Positions 1-17,346 are shown, counted from the stretch's first letter. The stretch: 64,000 nucleotides of DNA from Leptospira ainazelensis (GCF_016918785.1 NZ_JAFFPT010000055.1:69588-133587); one strand, 5' to 3'. Translations and numbers: made by a program. Notes: generated by a model not told the origin, from the letters alone.

Positions 1-71
1 ACATAACTTTCCAGCGTCAAGCAGCGGACGACCTCGTTCTGAAAAAATTCTGTGAGAATTCGTGATTTTTT

Positions 72-84
72 GGGGAGTTCCCGC
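72..84 (-). repeat. Dispersed GGAACTCC-type repeat, single copy
   Basis: On the minus strand this reads GCGGGAACTCCCC, the same core seen at 9349, 9526 and 50379 and, in GTAGGAACTCC form, at many other intergenic places in this window. It sits just upstream of the efflux pump gene. The function is unknown. Confidence 0.5.
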
Positions 85-122
85 AATTTCCAGTTTGACT
101 ACAAAATGAATAGTGCAGGAAA

Positions 123-138
123 CTGACCAGTCAGTCAG
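123..138. promoter_or_regulatory. Possible TetR-type operator before the efflux pump
   Basis: Five-base inverted arms CTGAC and GTCAG are separated by six bases, with additional internal CAGTCA repetition, and end six bases before the pump ATG. TetR regulators encoded next to the pump they control usually bind short palindromes of this sort, and the TetR gene lies at the end of this operon. The site is inferred from position and symmetry only. Confidence 0.35.
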
Positions 139-143
139 AAAAT

Positions 144-3257
<3,114 letters not shown>

Positions 3258-3261
3258 AACC

Positions 3262-3962
3262 TTGAAACTCTCTTCTAAAGAAGAATCCAAAATCCGCCCG
3301 AGAAAAAGGACTTTTCTCGGGTTTTCGTTTTCTTCTTCCCCTTCCAAAAAAGAATCTAAAAAATCCTTTGAAACAAAAGAGAAACTTTTAGAAGCTACTC
3401 TTTCCGTTTTTGGAAGCAAGGGTTTTCATGAAGCAAGAGTGGAAGACATCACCGCGCAGGCGGGTTTTGCAAAAGGAACTTTTTACGAACACTTCGACAG
3501 CAAGGACGATCTCATCTACATTCTGATCGACTATGCGGCGAGAAAGGATTTGGAGATCACACAATCGCTCTTTCAAAAGTGCAAAAATTCGATCGCGATA
3601 CGGGATCAGTATTTAAAGCCGATCCTTCTCGATATTCATTCGAAAAAAGAACTCAATCGAGTCTGTTATCAATTCCTGACAAACGAAATTCTTACAAAAG
3701 AAAAACTGCAGAAAAAAACGGATTATTACAACCGTTTGTATCAGCGATATCATCGAAGAAGTATCAAACTCGCACAAAAGTTAAACTTACTAAATCCGAA
3801 CTTTGATACGGAGGAGATTTATGTGATGTTTCGATACCTGATCGACGGTTTTACAATCAATCAGGCTTATTCGTTTTTCTGTACGAAAAGCGGAGACGTG
3901 GAGATAAACTCGATTCTTAAACTTTTCGATCAGGCGCTTTTTGTAAAGGATTCCAAACTCGA

Positions 3963-3969
<7 letters not shown>
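3262..3969 (+). CDS. TetR/AcrR-family transcriptional regulator
   Basis: The protein has 235 residues. After a basic, serine-rich N-terminal extension of about 35 residues comes a TetR helix-turn-helix: [17 protein letters not shown], then [18 protein letters not shown]. The C-terminal helical domain should bind a ligand. No ATG precedes the HTH in frame, so a TTG start is used. It lies four bases after the RND pump and is likely its repressor, possibly acting at the inverted repeat at 123-138. Its end overlaps the convergent porin gene by seven bases. Confidence 0.88.
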
Positions 3970-5675
<1,706 letters not shown>

Positions 5676-5915
5676 TCTAAGATACTGAAATGTAATAAAT
5701 CAGTTCTCCGTTGTGATTTTTGTAATTTCAGAGAATTTTATATTTCAATTAGGTTACAATCAGATGAGGATCTTGTTTCATTTTGATTACAGAATTTAAA
5801 ACCGCAGGACCCTTGTAACATTGATAAAACGGGAAAATAGGAGGGAATTCCGACTTTCAAAGCGGATTCAAAGAAGTGATTTTGGAATCTGGGAGAATCT
5901 AAAAGTCTAAAAAGC

Positions 5916-6782
5916 ATGGCCCATCCATCAAAAAGGAGAAGTGAGAATCCGGAAGGCAACTTCTATGTGGATTCTTCTTGTATCGATTGCGAAACGTGCA
6001 GAATCATCGCACCTTCCACCTTCTCGGAAAAAAACGGGGCTTCGTTTGTTTGGAAACAACCGGAGACGGACTTGGAAAGAATTTCTGCCGAAAGAGCGCT
6101 TCTCGCCTGCCCTACGACGTCTATCGGAAGTGAAGAAAGGATCGATCTCAAAGAAGCCAAGGAAAGTTTCCCTAGTAAAATCGAAGGAAACGTTTATTAC
6201 TGCGGATATCATTCAAAAGATTCTTTCGGAGCCTTTTCCTATTTGATCCAAAGAGAGGAAGGAAATATTTTAATCGATTCCCCCCGATTTCTTCCTTCGC
6301 TCGCCGAAAAAATCGAGAGGCTCGGAGGAATCCGATATCATTTCTTAACACACCAAGATGACGTAGCCGATCACGAAAAATTTAAGACGGCCTTCGGATG
6401 TGAAAGAATCATCCACGAAGGCGATCTGCGCGCGGTTCCATCCGCTGAGATCGTGTTCGGAGGAAATGAAATCTTAGAATTCGCCGAAGACATCCAGATC
6501 ATTCCAACACCGGGTCACACAAAAGGCCACGCCGTCCTGCTGTATCGGGAAGAATTTCTTTTCACCGGGGATCATCTCGCATACGATCCTAAAAAAGATC
6601 GGCTGATCGCATTTCGAGACGTTTGCTGGTATTCCTGGTCCGAACAAAAAAAATCGATGGAAAGGCTGAAAGAATATTCCTTTGAAAGAATTCTTCCGGG
6701 ACATGGATATCCCTTGTATCGGGAAAAAAAAGAAATCCAAAGAATGTTAGAGAACTGTATCGAATGGATGGGAAAACGTTAA
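5916..6782 (+). CDS. Ferredoxin / metallo-beta-lactamase-fold fusion protein
   Basis: The protein has 288 residues in two modules. Residues 15-75 form a single-cluster ferredoxin with C22, C25, C28 and C65 placed to bind one [4Fe-4S] cluster. Residues 90-285 form an MBL-fold hydrolase with [22 protein letters not shown] and LPGHGYP. The first metal motif is altered: the canonical HxHxDH is replaced by HQDDVADH, so one histidine is missing. The fusion suggests a redox-linked metallohydrolase, with electrons passing from the ferredoxin to the metal site or to a partner; the substrate is unknown. The stop overlaps the convergent hemerythrin-like gene by four bases. Confidence 0.85.
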   Translation: MAHPSKRRSENPEGNFYVDSSCIDCETCRIIAPSTFSEKNGASFVWKQPETDLERISAERALLACPTTSIGSEERIDLKEAKESFPSKIEGNVYYCGYHSKDSFGAFSYLIQREEGNILIDSPRFLPSLAEKIERLGGIRYHFLTHQDDVADHEKFKTAFGCERIIHEGDLRAVPSAEIVFGGNEILEFAEDIQIIPTPGHTKGHAVLLYREEFLFTGDHLAYDPKKDRLIAFRDVCWYSWSEQKKSMERLKEYSFERILPGHGYPLYREKKEIQRMLENCIEWMGKR

Positions 6783-7201
6783 GTTATCTCGGATTTTCTT
6801 TCGAAAATAAAATCGATTTCGGCTCCTTCCCTTTTTACGATCTTTCTCAGAGAAACGATCAATCTTCGGGTATCCTTACGGAATTCCGACTCACGCTGAA
6901 GAATCGAAGAAGGAAGCGACCATCTGCTATTGTATTCCTTGAACGCGATCTTTAAGTTTGTAGCTTTTTTCAGATATTCTTCCTGAAAGAAAAGTTCTCT
7001 GTTTAAAATCAAATCCTTCACTTTCGGAAAGACGAAATTTTCCTTCATATTTATATGAAGAACCAGTCTTGCCGACAAACCGGCGAGTTCGTGTAAGAGG
7101 ATTTCAACACTCTGGGAAATTTCAGATTCCAATCTACTTTCAATTTCGCTCAAACGATCGAGAATTTCGACGTGCTGATTTTTATAGAATTCGATGTCCA
7201 A
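6779..7201 (-). CDS. Hemerythrin-like (HHE) helical protein, probably degenerate
   Basis: A short all-helical protein of 140 residues, read from a TTG start. The N-terminal half fits a hemerythrin HHE domain: an early histidine in [11 protein letters not shown] and the segment [16 protein letters not shown], which matches the family's H(x)3E/FP signature. The C-terminal half lacks the histidines that normally complete the di-iron site, so metal binding is doubtful. It is convergent with the ferredoxin/MBL gene, and both could belong to oxygen or redox handling, but that link rests on proximity. Confidence 0.55.
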   Translation of the reverse strand: MDIEFYKNQHVEILDRLSEIESRLESEISQSVEILLHELAGLSARLVLHINMKENFVFPKVKDLILNRELFFQEEYLKKATNLKIAFKEYNSRWSLPSSILQRESEFRKDTRRLIVSLRKIVKREGAEIDFIFERKSEIT

Positions 7202-7566
7202 TCCTTGTTCCGTCCTTGTATCAAAGAAATATTCGAATCAAGATTTAAGGTTTTCCTTAAAAGTTTTCGCGACCGATTTCGAACTCGGAATTCGTATCAG
7301 AATTTTTCAATTGGAACGTGGAAGAATCTGCTTCGGATCGCAAAGGTCAGAAAGCGGGATTTTCGACGGATTACAGAAATAATCCTAGGTTCGCCTCTAA
7401 GGAAAGATCTTTTTTTCCAAGAGGAAAAATAATTCACAGATCCTTTTCGGAATGAGTTTCAATCCGATGACAAACAAAAGACAAAGAATTCTTTAAAAGT
7501 GTAAACTTATAATAGCGAATATTTTGATTTATAGTACGTATTTCATTATAGCGTTTTAACGATAAA
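7202..7566. other. Intergenic region upstream of the EAL gene
   Basis: There is no convincing gene here. An AT-rich stretch contains TATAAT at 7510-7515, a possible -10 element for the EAL gene at 7567, but no good -35 was found at the right distance. Confidence 0.3.
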
Positions 7567-9240
7567 ATGCTAAGCATGGGTACACCAATGGAGAACATTT
7601 CTCCTTCCTTACAAAAGTCATTATTGTATTTTTCGGATCAGTCGATCGAAGCAATTGTAGTCTTGGATCGGGAATGGAAAACGATTTATTCCAATTCTAA
7701 ATTTCAAAAACACTGGTCAACACCCGAGTTTCGAATTTCGTTTGAAAAGTTAATCCCGATTTTAAGCGCTAAAAAAACTTGGGAAAAAGAATTCGATATT
7801 ACTTCGATCTTAGAAGAGAACGGCATCGAATTTCCATTCTTCTCAAACAGCGATCTAAAACTTCATTTGACGATTCACGATTTAGAACATTCTTATATGA
7901 TTCGCTTCAGACCGGAAGTTTCCATTCCTCCAAAAAAGGAATTCGATTCGAGTTATTTTGATAAGGTCACAAATCTTCCGAATAAAAAATACTTCTTAAA
8001 ACACTTCCAAGAACTTGTTTCGCAGAATTCTCGGAATATGGACGGACATTTTGTATTCTTAGTTTCCTTCACAAATCCGGACGCGGTCGCGTCGCAAGAG
8101 GAAAATTCTTATTTTGATTCGATTTCAGTTAAGGTTGCGGAGAGGTTAAAAAAATATCTCAATCCGAAGGATTCGGTTTTTAAGATCGAAGGTGATAACT
8201 TTTTGATTTCCTGCACACAGATCGATTCCGAGTCCAAAGCCGAGTGGTTCTGTGATTGTATCGTTCTTCTTTTTAATTTTCCTTTTTCTTACGGAGAAAG
8301 GGAATTTCATCTCAACGTCAATATAGGGTATTCGCGTTTTGAACCGGAATCCGGAAGCGATATGAATGCGATTCGGATCCTAAAGGAATCTCTGCACCGT
8401 TCTTTTATGATGGGACCGAATTCTCATTTCTACTATGATCGAAATGCGATCTCCGCGACTTCGGAAAAGGCGAAAATTGAGATCGATCTTCGAAAAGTAT
8501 TAAACAGAAACGAACTGGAAATTCACTTTCAACCGATCGTGAATATGAAAGAGAATCGGATTTTTTCGATGGAGACCCTGGTTCGCTGGAATCATCCCCA
8601 AAAGGGAAAACTGCTTCCGGGAAGTTTTATCACGATCGCGGAGAATTCCAGTTTTATCAAGACGATCGGAGAATGGATGATCTGGGAGACGTTTCGATAT
8701 TACGAAAATTCAATATTAGAATCCAAGAATATTTCCTTGTCTCTGAACATTTCCCCGAAACAACTGGGGGATAAGAATATCGTTCCGCTTCTTAAGGAGG
8801 CGAGCGCTTATTATAAAATTCAACCCGATCGTATCATTCTGGAAATCATCGAAAATTCTTTCGATTCTTGTGAAACTCAAATCGGAAAAGTCGTAAACTC
8901 CTTGAGGGATTTCGGTTTTAAATTTGCTCTCGACGATTTCGGAAAGGGTTATTCTTCCTTGGGAAGATTGATTCATCTCCCGATCGACTACATCAAACTT
9001 GATAAAATTTTTCTTTTTAATTATTTCCAGACTTCTACAAGGACGATCATCACTTCCTTGGTCAATCTTGTTCAAGCGATGGGAAAATCGATCATCGTGG
9101 AAGGTGTGGAAAATGAAACACAACACAATCTTCTGCAAGAGCTCAATTGCGATTTTGGGCAGGGTTATTTTTATTCTTATCCGTTGGAGATCCTACAAGC
9201 GGAAGAATTGGTCTTGAACGAGAAAATCTTTACGGTTTAA
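7567..9240 (+). CDS. PAS / degenerate GGDEF / EAL-domain protein (c-di-GMP phosphodiesterase family)
   Basis: In this 557-residue protein residues 15-60 look like a PAS sensor ([19 protein letters not shown]). Residues 135-290 form a GGDEF-like fold that opens with [13 protein letters not shown], but no GGDEF or GGEEF active-site motif remains. Residues 305-550 form an EAL domain with the signature as ETLVRWNHP (E336), [30 protein letters not shown] and IIVEGVE, so the metal and loop residues are largely kept. The likely role is c-di-GMP hydrolysis or sensing, with the dead GGDEF possibly regulatory. Several ATG codons lie in the first 30 bases and no strong Shine-Dalgarno sequence picks one. 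The last 40 bases are inside a tandem duplication. Confidence 0.88.
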   Translation: MLSMGTPMENISPSLQKSLLYFSDQSIEAIVVLDREWKTIYSNSKFQKHWSTPEFRISFEKLIPILSAKKTWEKEFDITSILEENGIEFPFFSNSDLKLHLTIHDLEHSYMIRFRPEVSIPPKKEFDSSYFDKVTNLPNKKYFLKHFQELVSQNSRNMDGHFVFLVSFTNPDAVASQEENSYFDSISVKVAERLKKYLNPKDSVFKIEGDNFLISCTQIDSESKAEWFCDCIVLLFNFPFSYGEREFHLNVNIGYSRFEPESGSDMNAIRILKESLHRSFMMGPNSHFYYDRNAISATSEKAKIEIDLRKVLNRNELEIHFQPIVNMKENRIFSMETLVRWNHPQKGKLLPGSFITIAENSSFIKTIGEWMIWETFRYYENSILESKNISLSLNISPKQLGDKNIVPLLKEASAYYKIQPDRIILEIIENSFDSCETQIGKVVNSLRDFGFKFALDDFGKGYSSLGRLIHLPIDYIKLDKIFLFNYFQTSTRTIITSLVNLVQAMGKSIIVEGVENETQHNLLQELNCDFGQGYFYSYPLEILQAEELVLNEKIFTV

Positions 9241-9540
9241 ATTCGGAGCCGCTTCCACTCGAACGATCTTTTGGTCCGACAAAGAAATTCTTTCGGTTCG
9301 GTTTCGCAGTTTTGTGAAGGATTCTTTTGTTTTGAACGTGAATTTTTGCGGGAACTCCCCACTTTTCAAAGGAGAACGGAAGAATTGGTTTTGAACGAGA
9401 AGATCTTTACGGTTTAAATTCGGAGCCGCTTCCACTCGAACGATCCTTTGGTCCGACAAAGAAATTCTTTCGGTTCGGTTTCGCAGTTTTGTGAAGGATT
9501 CTTTTGTTTTGAACGGGAATTTTTGCGGGAACTCCCCACT
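9201..9540. repeat. Two-copy tandem duplication including the end of the EAL gene
   Basis: A 163-bp unit at 9201-9363 recurs at 9378-9540 (period 177) with only a handful of differences visible by eye. The first copy contains the last 13 codons and stop of the EAL gene, so the second copy repeats that coding tail without a gene in front of it. Each unit ends in GCGGGAACTCCCC, the dispersed repeat core. The gap from 9241 to 9606 otherwise holds no gene. Confidence 0.92.
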
Positions 9541-9606
9541 ACAGGAAAATTCCGACCTCAACCGGTAGACTCTTTTTACAAAAAGTCTACCGACCCCGCA
9601 AAAAAT

Positions 9607-11295
<1,689 letters not shown>

Positions 11296-11488
11296 AATAT
11301 TCTCTCCCGATTCACTATACTATTCTAATAGAAATATTTTTAAGTTTATTCTTTTTGAAATATCGATTTTAGGAAAGTATAACTCCGGCCCGGTTTACTA
11401 GCGAGCGAAAAAAGGAAGGAATCGGAAACGAACTAACGTGTTTTGATTTTAGAATTTCATAGATCTTTTTTTTTAAATAACAGCGATA

Positions 11489-14119
11489 TCAAATCGTTAT
11501 TTCATCCAGAATTTGTTCCGAAAGTTGTATCGTAAGAATCTTATCTCTCAGCTTGGATAATAGATTCTGGTCTTCCAGCTTTGCCCCCTCGTAAGTTTGG
11601 AGATAAAAAGAATCATACGCATAATCCGCGCTAGTCGAAACTCTCAAGTATCTGACCTTTAAATCAAGATGAAGAATGATCTGAAGAATCCTATAAACCA
11701 AACCGACCACGTCCGGCATTCTTACTTCCATGATAGTAACATCCGGAAGGTCTGAGTTGTAAAACATAACGGATCTATTTACTATACTTTCGGGTGTAGG
11801 TTTTCTTGGATTCCAATCCGCTCTCTGAAAGGCGATACTTTCTCTTTTTAGATTTCCGGATGCGATCGCTTTCAGCTTGGCTTCGATACGATCCATTCTT
11901 TCGGAGGGAAGATTTCCCCCGCCCGCAGAATCGGTGACTTGAATCGAAGTGATCCAATATTCTCCGAGAGTATAACTTTTCATTCCTAAAAGGCTAAGCC
12001 CCTCGGAGGAAACTGCACACGAAAGATCCAAAAGAATTTCCGGTTGATTTACGGTTACAACATCGATCGTGACAAAGGCGGGATCCTGCTCCGAATCAAA
12101 AATCAAACCCCTCGCCGCATCCTGTGCGAGCGTCCCGAGCGATTTAAAGTTTTTTAATATTTTACGATTGGAAACCGTGTTTAGGTAGGAAGAAGGAGTC
12201 ACTTCGTTCGCAAACTGGACGATCGATTTGGAAATATCTTCTTCCAAACCTTCTTTTCCCATCAGATATTTTTTTAAATTCTCGAGTTCCACGTCTCGAT
12301 CCGGACCGACCTCTCCGAAATTTCCATTGGAATCGCTGATTAGATACGGAATCGTGTTTTGATAGAGAGTATTCAGAATCGAACTCTTCCAATTCGTAAG
12401 GACGCCGGAACCCACCGACTTGGTATCAATTACCGTAAGAATATAAAGTTTTCTTAATCTTTCTCTATTACCCACGGTCCTCGCAAAATCAAAGACCAAC
12501 TTCGGATCTCCAATGTCCCTCTTGGAACTCAACTCGGACATAAGAGTGTGTTTTTCCACAAGAAAACGACAGAGATCGCGATCCTCTTCGCTAAGGCCTA
12601 GACGGTCTCCGACGGAAGAGACGAGCTCCGCACCGTATTGGGAATGATCCCCTTCCTTTACTTTACCGGCGTCATGTAACAAAATCGCCAAAGCGAGAAG
12701 TTCTATCTTAGAACATTCTTTGTAAGCCTTTTGCACTTCCACGTCTTGGAATTCTCCCTTATCGAGAAGATCCAATTCGTGCAAGATCAAAAGTGTGTGT
12801 TCGTCGACCGTAAACTCGTGATGATAACTGAAGAGAGGAAAATTCGTACAAGCTCCGAACTCGGGAAGAATCGCACCCAATACTCCGGACTCGTGCATGA
12901 GTTTTAAAATTCTTCCCCTTTGAGAAGGAGTTCTTAGGATTTTTAAGAATTCATCGTTCACTTCCGGGGAATACTTGAAGTCGTCGTCCAAAAAATTGGA
13001 AGCGAAACGAAATTCGTTGAGGAGAGTTCCCGAAACTTGAAGATCCTTTTCTTGAATCATTCGAAAAGAGATCATAACGTCGCGGTAGATCGTATGTGGG
13101 TTCGTAAAAAGAGTTCCAATGACGGGCGGAAAAACGGTTCTTCCGATTTTAAAAAAATGAAGATCCTCGTAAGGAAAACTTTCTCCTTCCGAACTTTTTC
13201 GCTTTTCGATGATCGAGTCCAAGTAGGTACGAATGATGAAGTAGATATTCTTCTGATGTCCGTATAAGACGTACATAAACTTTTCCACCGAGGAAAGTTC
13301 AGTTTTTTTACCGAAGCCCAAATATTCCGCGACCTCTTGCTGAAGATTGAGATCGAGTCGATCCGTTTTCCGGGATGTGATGACGTGCATTGCTATCCGA
13401 GTTCTCAAAAGAAAATCGTAAGCTTCCTGCAAAAGTTGGATCTCCCCTCTTTGGAAAACGGGAAGAATCGAAAGGCCGCCCAAAGACGGAAGATTGCGAA
13501 CCGATTTTTCCATCCAAAACATATATTGAATGTCTCGAAGACCGCAGAGGTCGGATTTAAGATTCGGTTCGCTTAATAAAATAGGACGTTCTTCTTTGAG
13601 AAAGCGAGAGGAAAGAATTTCTTCTTTCGCCTGGTTATAATTTTTGGTTCTTTTTTCAGGAAGTTTTTCCAGAAAATCCGTTTTGAATTTTTCAAAGAGC
13701 GCTCGCGAACCCGCAAGGAAACGTGCGTCTAAAAACGCGTGATACGAAGACATGTCGTCGAGATATTGAAAACATTCCTTGATCGTTCTACAGGAATGTC
13801 CTACTTCTTTTCCGGAATCATAAAGATAAGTGTTGATCTTGGAGATTAAAGCTGCGAGTTTTTCCTCTTTGATTCCGTTGTGAAGATATAAAAGATCGAT
13901 ATCGGAATGAGGAGCCATTTCCATTCTTCCGTAACCGCCCATTGCAATGAGACAAATTTCATCGCCGGATTTGAATTCAACCCCGGAAGTTTCAAACTTG
14001 GAAAGGATAAACGAATCAACGATGTGAGTGAGCTGACGGGAAACCAGACGACCGCCGACGTTCTTACTTTTTTCCAGAAGTCTTTGAAAACTATAAGAGA
14101 TATCTAATTGTAAGGGCAT
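11489..14119 (-). CDS. glnD: [Protein-PII] uridylyltransferase / uridylyl-removing enzyme
   Basis: This 876-residue protein matches the four-part GlnD layout. The nucleotidyltransferase core near residues 60-90 has [20 protein letters not shown] with the G-G and DxD motifs. An HD domain near 440-500 has [18 protein letters not shown] and [21 protein letters not shown]. Two C-terminal ACT domains lie near 690-760 and 800-870. GlnD adds or removes UMP on PII according to glutamine level and so reports nitrogen status. The length is normal and the catalytic motifs look intact. No PII or glutamine synthetase gene lies nearby. Confidence 0.9.
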   Translation of the reverse strand: MPLQLDISYSFQRLLEKSKNVGGRLVSRQLTHIVDSFILSKFETSGVEFKSGDEICLIAMGGYGRMEMAPHSDIDLLYLHNGIKEEKLAALISKINTYLYDSGKEVGHSCRTIKECFQYLDDMSSYHAFLDARFLAGSRALFEKFKTDFLEKLPEKRTKNYNQAKEEILSSRFLKEERPILLSEPNLKSDLCGLRDIQYMFWMEKSVRNLPSLGGLSILPVFQRGEIQLLQEAYDFLLRTRIAMHVITSRKTDRLDLNLQQEVAEYLGFGKKTELSSVEKFMYVLYGHQKNIYFIIRTYLDSIIEKRKSSEGESFPYEDLHFFKIGRTVFPPVIGTLFTNPHTIYRDVMISFRMIQEKDLQVSGTLLNEFRFASNFLDDDFKYSPEVNDEFLKILRTPSQRGRILKLMHESGVLGAILPEFGACTNFPLFSYHHEFTVDEHTLLILHELDLLDKGEFQDVEVQKAYKECSKIELLALAILLHDAGKVKEGDHSQYGAELVSSVGDRLGLSEEDRDLCRFLVEKHTLMSELSSKRDIGDPKLVFDFARTVGNRERLRKLYILTVIDTKSVGSGVLTNWKSSILNTLYQNTIPYLISDSNGNFGEVGPDRDVELENLKKYLMGKEGLEEDISKSIVQFANEVTPSSYLNTVSNRKILKNFKSLGTLAQDAARGLIFDSEQDPAFVTIDVVTVNQPEILLDLSCAVSSEGLSLLGMKSYTLGEYWITSIQVTDSAGGGNLPSERMDRIEAKLKAIASGNLKRESIAFQRADWNPRKPTPESIVNRSVMFYNSDLPDVTIMEVRMPDVVGLVYRILQIILHLDLKVRYLRVSTSADYAYDSFYLQTYEGAKLEDQNLLSKLRDKILTIQLSEQILDEITI

Positions 14120-14635
14120 CTAAATTCCTAAAAATAAATTCAATTTCAGCCGGTTCAATCTGCTACGAGTTCCGATTCCTCTCAAGAGTTGCTTCGATTC
14201 CGTAAATCTTTTTTTGACCCCGACAAATTTGGTCCGACAAAGTTTCTCGCTAAAAAATGGCTTGTCACCGAATGAAAATCTATCGCCAAGAAAAATGATA
14301 ACCTTATCTACGAACGAATTCAGTCTGGAGAAAAATCTGTCGTAACAACGACAAACCCGTAAAAGCCGCGCGCCCCACCCTAACCTTGGGTGGAGGGGAG
14401 CGGTGGTGGGAAAACTCGGGAGACTTTTCTCTATCATAAAATCATAATTTTGCAAGTAAAAAGTCTCCTTGCCCTCTTTGTGGGAATTCCCACAAAAACT
14501 TTGCAATTGGATCGTTCTCATCCCTTATACGATTCTTCAAGACGTGAGTAAGAATTACGGAAAAATTAAACTTACGCGAACCTCAGCAACATTTGATTTT
14601 ACCACAACCCTCTTTAGAAAGCTCTTTGATTTTTC
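14120..14635. other. Repeat-containing intergenic region between glnD and metG
   Basis: No credible gene was found: the only long reading frame here is low in recognisable sequence and runs through palindromes. The region holds a GC-rich hairpin (CCACCC at 14375, GGGTGG at 14388) and a perfect 20-bp palindrome at 14477-14496. Confidence 0.6.
14477..14496. repeat. Perfect 20-bp palindrome with GTGGGAATTCCCAC core
   Basis: The sequence TTTGTGGGAATTCCCACAAA reads the same on both strands. It resembles a symmetrised form of the dispersed GTGGGAACTCC repeat of this genome. It could be a repeat end or an operator; nothing distinguishes these. Confidence 0.6.
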
Positions 14636-16726
14636 TTATTTTAACTTATCCCCGGGTTTTGCGTCTTTGTGAGGAACAAACAAACTCAAAGACTCCCCTT
14701 CACCGGACGCGAGGAGCATCGCTTCCGAAATGCCGAATTTCATTTTTCTCGGTTTGAGATTGGCCACGACTACCACCTTCAAACCTTTTAGATCTTCCGG
14801 TTGATAAGCGACTTTGATTCCCGCAAAAACGTTTTTGATTCCCAGTTCTCCGAGATCCACTTTCACGTTGATAAGTTTGTCCGCACCTTCGACCGGCCCC
14901 GCTTCTACGATTTGACCGACTCTCAATTCGACCTTTGCGAGATCTTCGATCGAAATTTCAAGTTTTTCCTCGGCAGGCGCCGCGTTCGCCGCCTTGGTTT
15001 CTTCTTCTTTTTTGGAATGTTCAGTTACGGATTGTTTGTTTTCTTCTAACATTGAGTTGATCGCCTTTTCATCCACACGTTTTGTGATCATCTCGTACGG
15101 ATTTACTTTCGTTTTTTCTAATGCGTTAAATTCTTCTAAATCTTTAAACTTCGGCGTTTCTTTCAATCCGAGCAAAGCGTAGATTTTTTCGGAAACCTTC
15201 GGAACGATCGGATACAGATAAACGGCGAGAATTCGACTCGCGTTTAAGACGGTAGTCACGACTTCACGGGTCTTTTCCGGATTCTCCTTGATCAATTTCC
15301 AAGGAGCGTTGTCGTTCACATAACGATTGACCGTGTCTCCCAGACGAGTAATTTCCCTCATCACCCTTGCGTAATTTTTTTGTTCGTATGCAGTTTTTAT
15401 AATATCTTGAACCGATTGTTCGCCGGTTCCAACCTTGATCGGTTGACGGAGCAATTCGTTTAACAATTCTTTTCCGTCAGGAGGAAGAATTCCCAAAGTC
15501 CGATCCAACTGATCCAAAATACTCGTGGAAATTCTGGAAACAAGATTGACCAGATTTCCGACGAGATCGGAATTCACCCGTGCCGCGTAATCGTCAAAGG
15601 AAAGATCCAGGTCGTCCATCCCCGGGCTCAACTTTCCTGCGAGATAAAATCGAAGGTGCTCCGGATCCAGATATTTTGCGTAAGTGCCCGCATTGATAAA
15701 CGTTCCGCGGGACTTGGACATCTTCTCTCCATTGACGGTGATAAATCCGTGAACGTGAACATTCTTCGGAGTTTGATAACCGCTTCCGTGTAACATCGCG
15801 GGCCAAAATAAAGCATGAAAGTATAATATATCTTTTCCGATAAAGTGAACGATCTCCGCGTTCTCATCCTTCCAATAAGAATCGAACTTCTTCCAATCTC
15901 CTTTGAAAAAATTTAAAGAAGAAGCCATGTAGCCGATCGGTGCGTCCAGCCAAACGTAAAAGTATTTATTCTTTTCTTCCGGGATTTCGAAACCGAAGTA
16001 AGGTCCGTCTCGGGAAATGTCCCACTGTTGCAGACCGGCTTCGAACCATTCTTTCAATTTTTTTTGAACACCTTCGGTTACGTGATTTCCGGCTTCGATC
16101 CATTCTTTTAAGAATTCTTGAAAGTCTTCCAATTTAAAAAAGATATGATCCGAATTCTTAAGAACCGGAGCCGTTCCGCAGAGAGCGCAGTGAGAATCGA
16201 TCAAGTCTTTCGGACTATAAGTTTTACCGCACACTTCGCAGTTGTCCCCGTATTGATCCTTGGATTTACAATTGGGACAAGTACCTTTGATAAAACGATC
16301 GGGAAGAAACATCTGATCGTGTTCGCAATAGGATTGTTCTATTCCTCTTCGAGCGATATGACCTTTTTTTTTGAGTTCTAAATAAATTTTTTCCGAAATA
16401 ACTTTATTCTCATCCGAGTTTGTGGAATAATAATTATCGTATTGAACTCCGAACGCGCTCAGATCCCGAAAGTGTTCTTTTTGAACTCTTTCGATCAGTT
16501 CTTCAGGAGTAATTCCTTCTTTCCGAGCCGCAAGCATTACCGGAGTGCCGTGCGTATCGTCCGCACAGAAAAAATAACATTCGTTTCCGTTGGCTTTTTG
16601 AAAACGAACCCAAATATCCGTTTGAATACCTTCCAACACGTGCCCTAGGTGGATCGGGCCGTTCGCATAGGGAAGCGCCGATGTAACCAATATCTTTCTT
16701 GGGTTTTTATTAAGAGAAGAGTTCAC
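14636..16726 (-). CDS. metG: Methionyl-tRNA synthetase with C-terminal tRNA-binding domain
   Basis: The protein has 696 residues. The class I HIGH motif appears in NGPIHLGHVLEG near residue 25, and the KMSKS loop in GEKMSKSRGTFI near residue 335. The zinc knuckle has four Cys pairs (CPNC, CEVC, CALC and related) between residues about 140 and 185. The C-terminal 110 residues form an EMAPII/Trbp111-like OB fold (KVELRVGQIVEAGPVEGADK) joined through a Lys/Glu/Ala-rich linker. It charges tRNA-Met with methionine and is essential. Length and motifs are normal. Confidence 0.97.
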   Translation of the reverse strand: MNSSLNKNPRKILVTSALPYANGPIHLGHVLEGIQTDIWVRFQKANGNECYFFCADDTHGTPVMLAARKEGITPEELIERVQKEHFRDLSAFGVQYDNYYSTNSDENKVISEKIYLELKKKGHIARRGIEQSYCEHDQMFLPDRFIKGTCPNCKSKDQYGDNCEVCGKTYSPKDLIDSHCALCGTAPVLKNSDHIFFKLEDFQEFLKEWIEAGNHVTEGVQKKLKEWFEAGLQQWDISRDGPYFGFEIPEEKNKYFYVWLDAPIGYMASSLNFFKGDWKKFDSYWKDENAEIVHFIGKDILYFHALFWPAMLHGSGYQTPKNVHVHGFITVNGEKMSKSRGTFINAGTYAKYLDPEHLRFYLAGKLSPGMDDLDLSFDDYAARVNSDLVGNLVNLVSRISTSILDQLDRTLGILPPDGKELLNELLRQPIKVGTGEQSVQDIIKTAYEQKNYARVMREITRLGDTVNRYVNDNAPWKLIKENPEKTREVVTTVLNASRILAVYLYPIVPKVSEKIYALLGLKETPKFKDLEEFNALEKTKVNPYEMITKRVDEKAINSMLEENKQSVTEHSKKEEETKAANAAPAEEKLEISIEDLAKVELRVGQIVEAGPVEGADKLINVKVDLGELGIKNVFAGIKVAYQPEDLKGLKVVVVANLKPRKMKFGISEAMLLASGEGESLSLFVPHKDAKPGDKLK

Positions 16727-16740
16727 AAAAGTCAGGTTCC

Positions 16741-16774
<34 letters not shown>

Positions 16775-16836
16775 AGTTTTTCATTGCAAATCCAATGGTT
16801 AGGATAGAATTTTCTGAAAACCTGGAGGAACTCCCG

Positions 16837-17346
16837 ATGCCAATGGAGAATCTTTCATCCCTTGCAAGCAAAGTCCTGCCGGGGCATGAATTCTATGAAA
16901 AGTTCAGAGAAGAATTAGACCCCGAACAAGAAATCTTTCATCTGAAGATGAATTATGCCAAGGTCCTCGTCAGTGTTTGGTCTTATTCCTGCATGGCGGA
17001 CGGAATCTTTCATCAAAAAGAAGGAAGTCTCGTCGGTCAGATGGTAAAAGCTCTCTTTGAAGAAGGTTGTATCTTCTTCGATCATCAAGCGGAAAAAACT
17101 TCCATCATCAGCGAACTATCCGATGTGTTTGAAAATCCTCTCCCAGTAAAAACGATCCGCAATTTTTCGGAAGGAAATCCGATCATGGCTGCTGGTTTTT
17201 ACGAAGACGCCTGCGTGATCGTTTCGATGGACGGTGCGCTTACAAAAAAGGAAAGAGAATTTTTAGACGATCTATCGAAGGAACTCGAGATATCTTCCAT
17301 GGATAAGAAGAATATCGAAAATCGAATTCTTGAGAAAAAGAAGTAA
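16837..17346 (+). CDS. TerB-like helical protein
   Basis: A small acidic helical protein of 169 residues. The pair of segments [21 protein letters not shown] and [22 protein letters not shown] follows the TerB/tellurite-resistance pattern of short helices with D-G-x(2-3)-E-x-E motifs, which in some members bind metal. The ATG at 16837 is preceded by GGAGG at eight bases, which decides the start over an ATG 42 bases upstream. The gene is divergent from metG. The function is unknown; tellurite itself is unlikely to be the natural target. Confidence 0.7.
   Translation: MPMENLSSLASKVLPGHEFYEKFREELDPEQEIFHLKMNYAKVLVSVWSYSCMADGIFHQKEGSLVGQMVKALFEEGCIFFDHQAEKTSIISELSDVFENPLPVKTIRNFSEGNPIMAAGFYEDACVIVSMDGALTKKEREFLDDLSKELEISSMDKKNIENRILEKKK

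Noticed and set aside
9193..9561. A minus-strand reading frame that translates to two repeated peptide blocks.
   Set aside because: The repetition simply reflects the DNA duplication; it overlaps the EAL gene end and shows no start signal.
11380..11460. Similarity between sequence upstream of the acyl-CoA dehydrogenase gene and 26225-26275 (CGTTTTGATTTTAGAATT and ACTAGCG blocks).
   Set aside because: Only two short shared blocks at different spacing were seen, too little to call a repeat family by eye.
14120..14521. A 133-codon reading frame on the minus strand upstream of glnD.
   Set aside because: It runs through palindromic repeats, has no domain features and no ribosome site; the composition looks non-coding.
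16795..16836. An upstream ATG for the TerB-like gene.
   Set aside because: It has no Shine-Dalgarno sequence, while the ATG at 16837 has GGAGG at ideal spacing.
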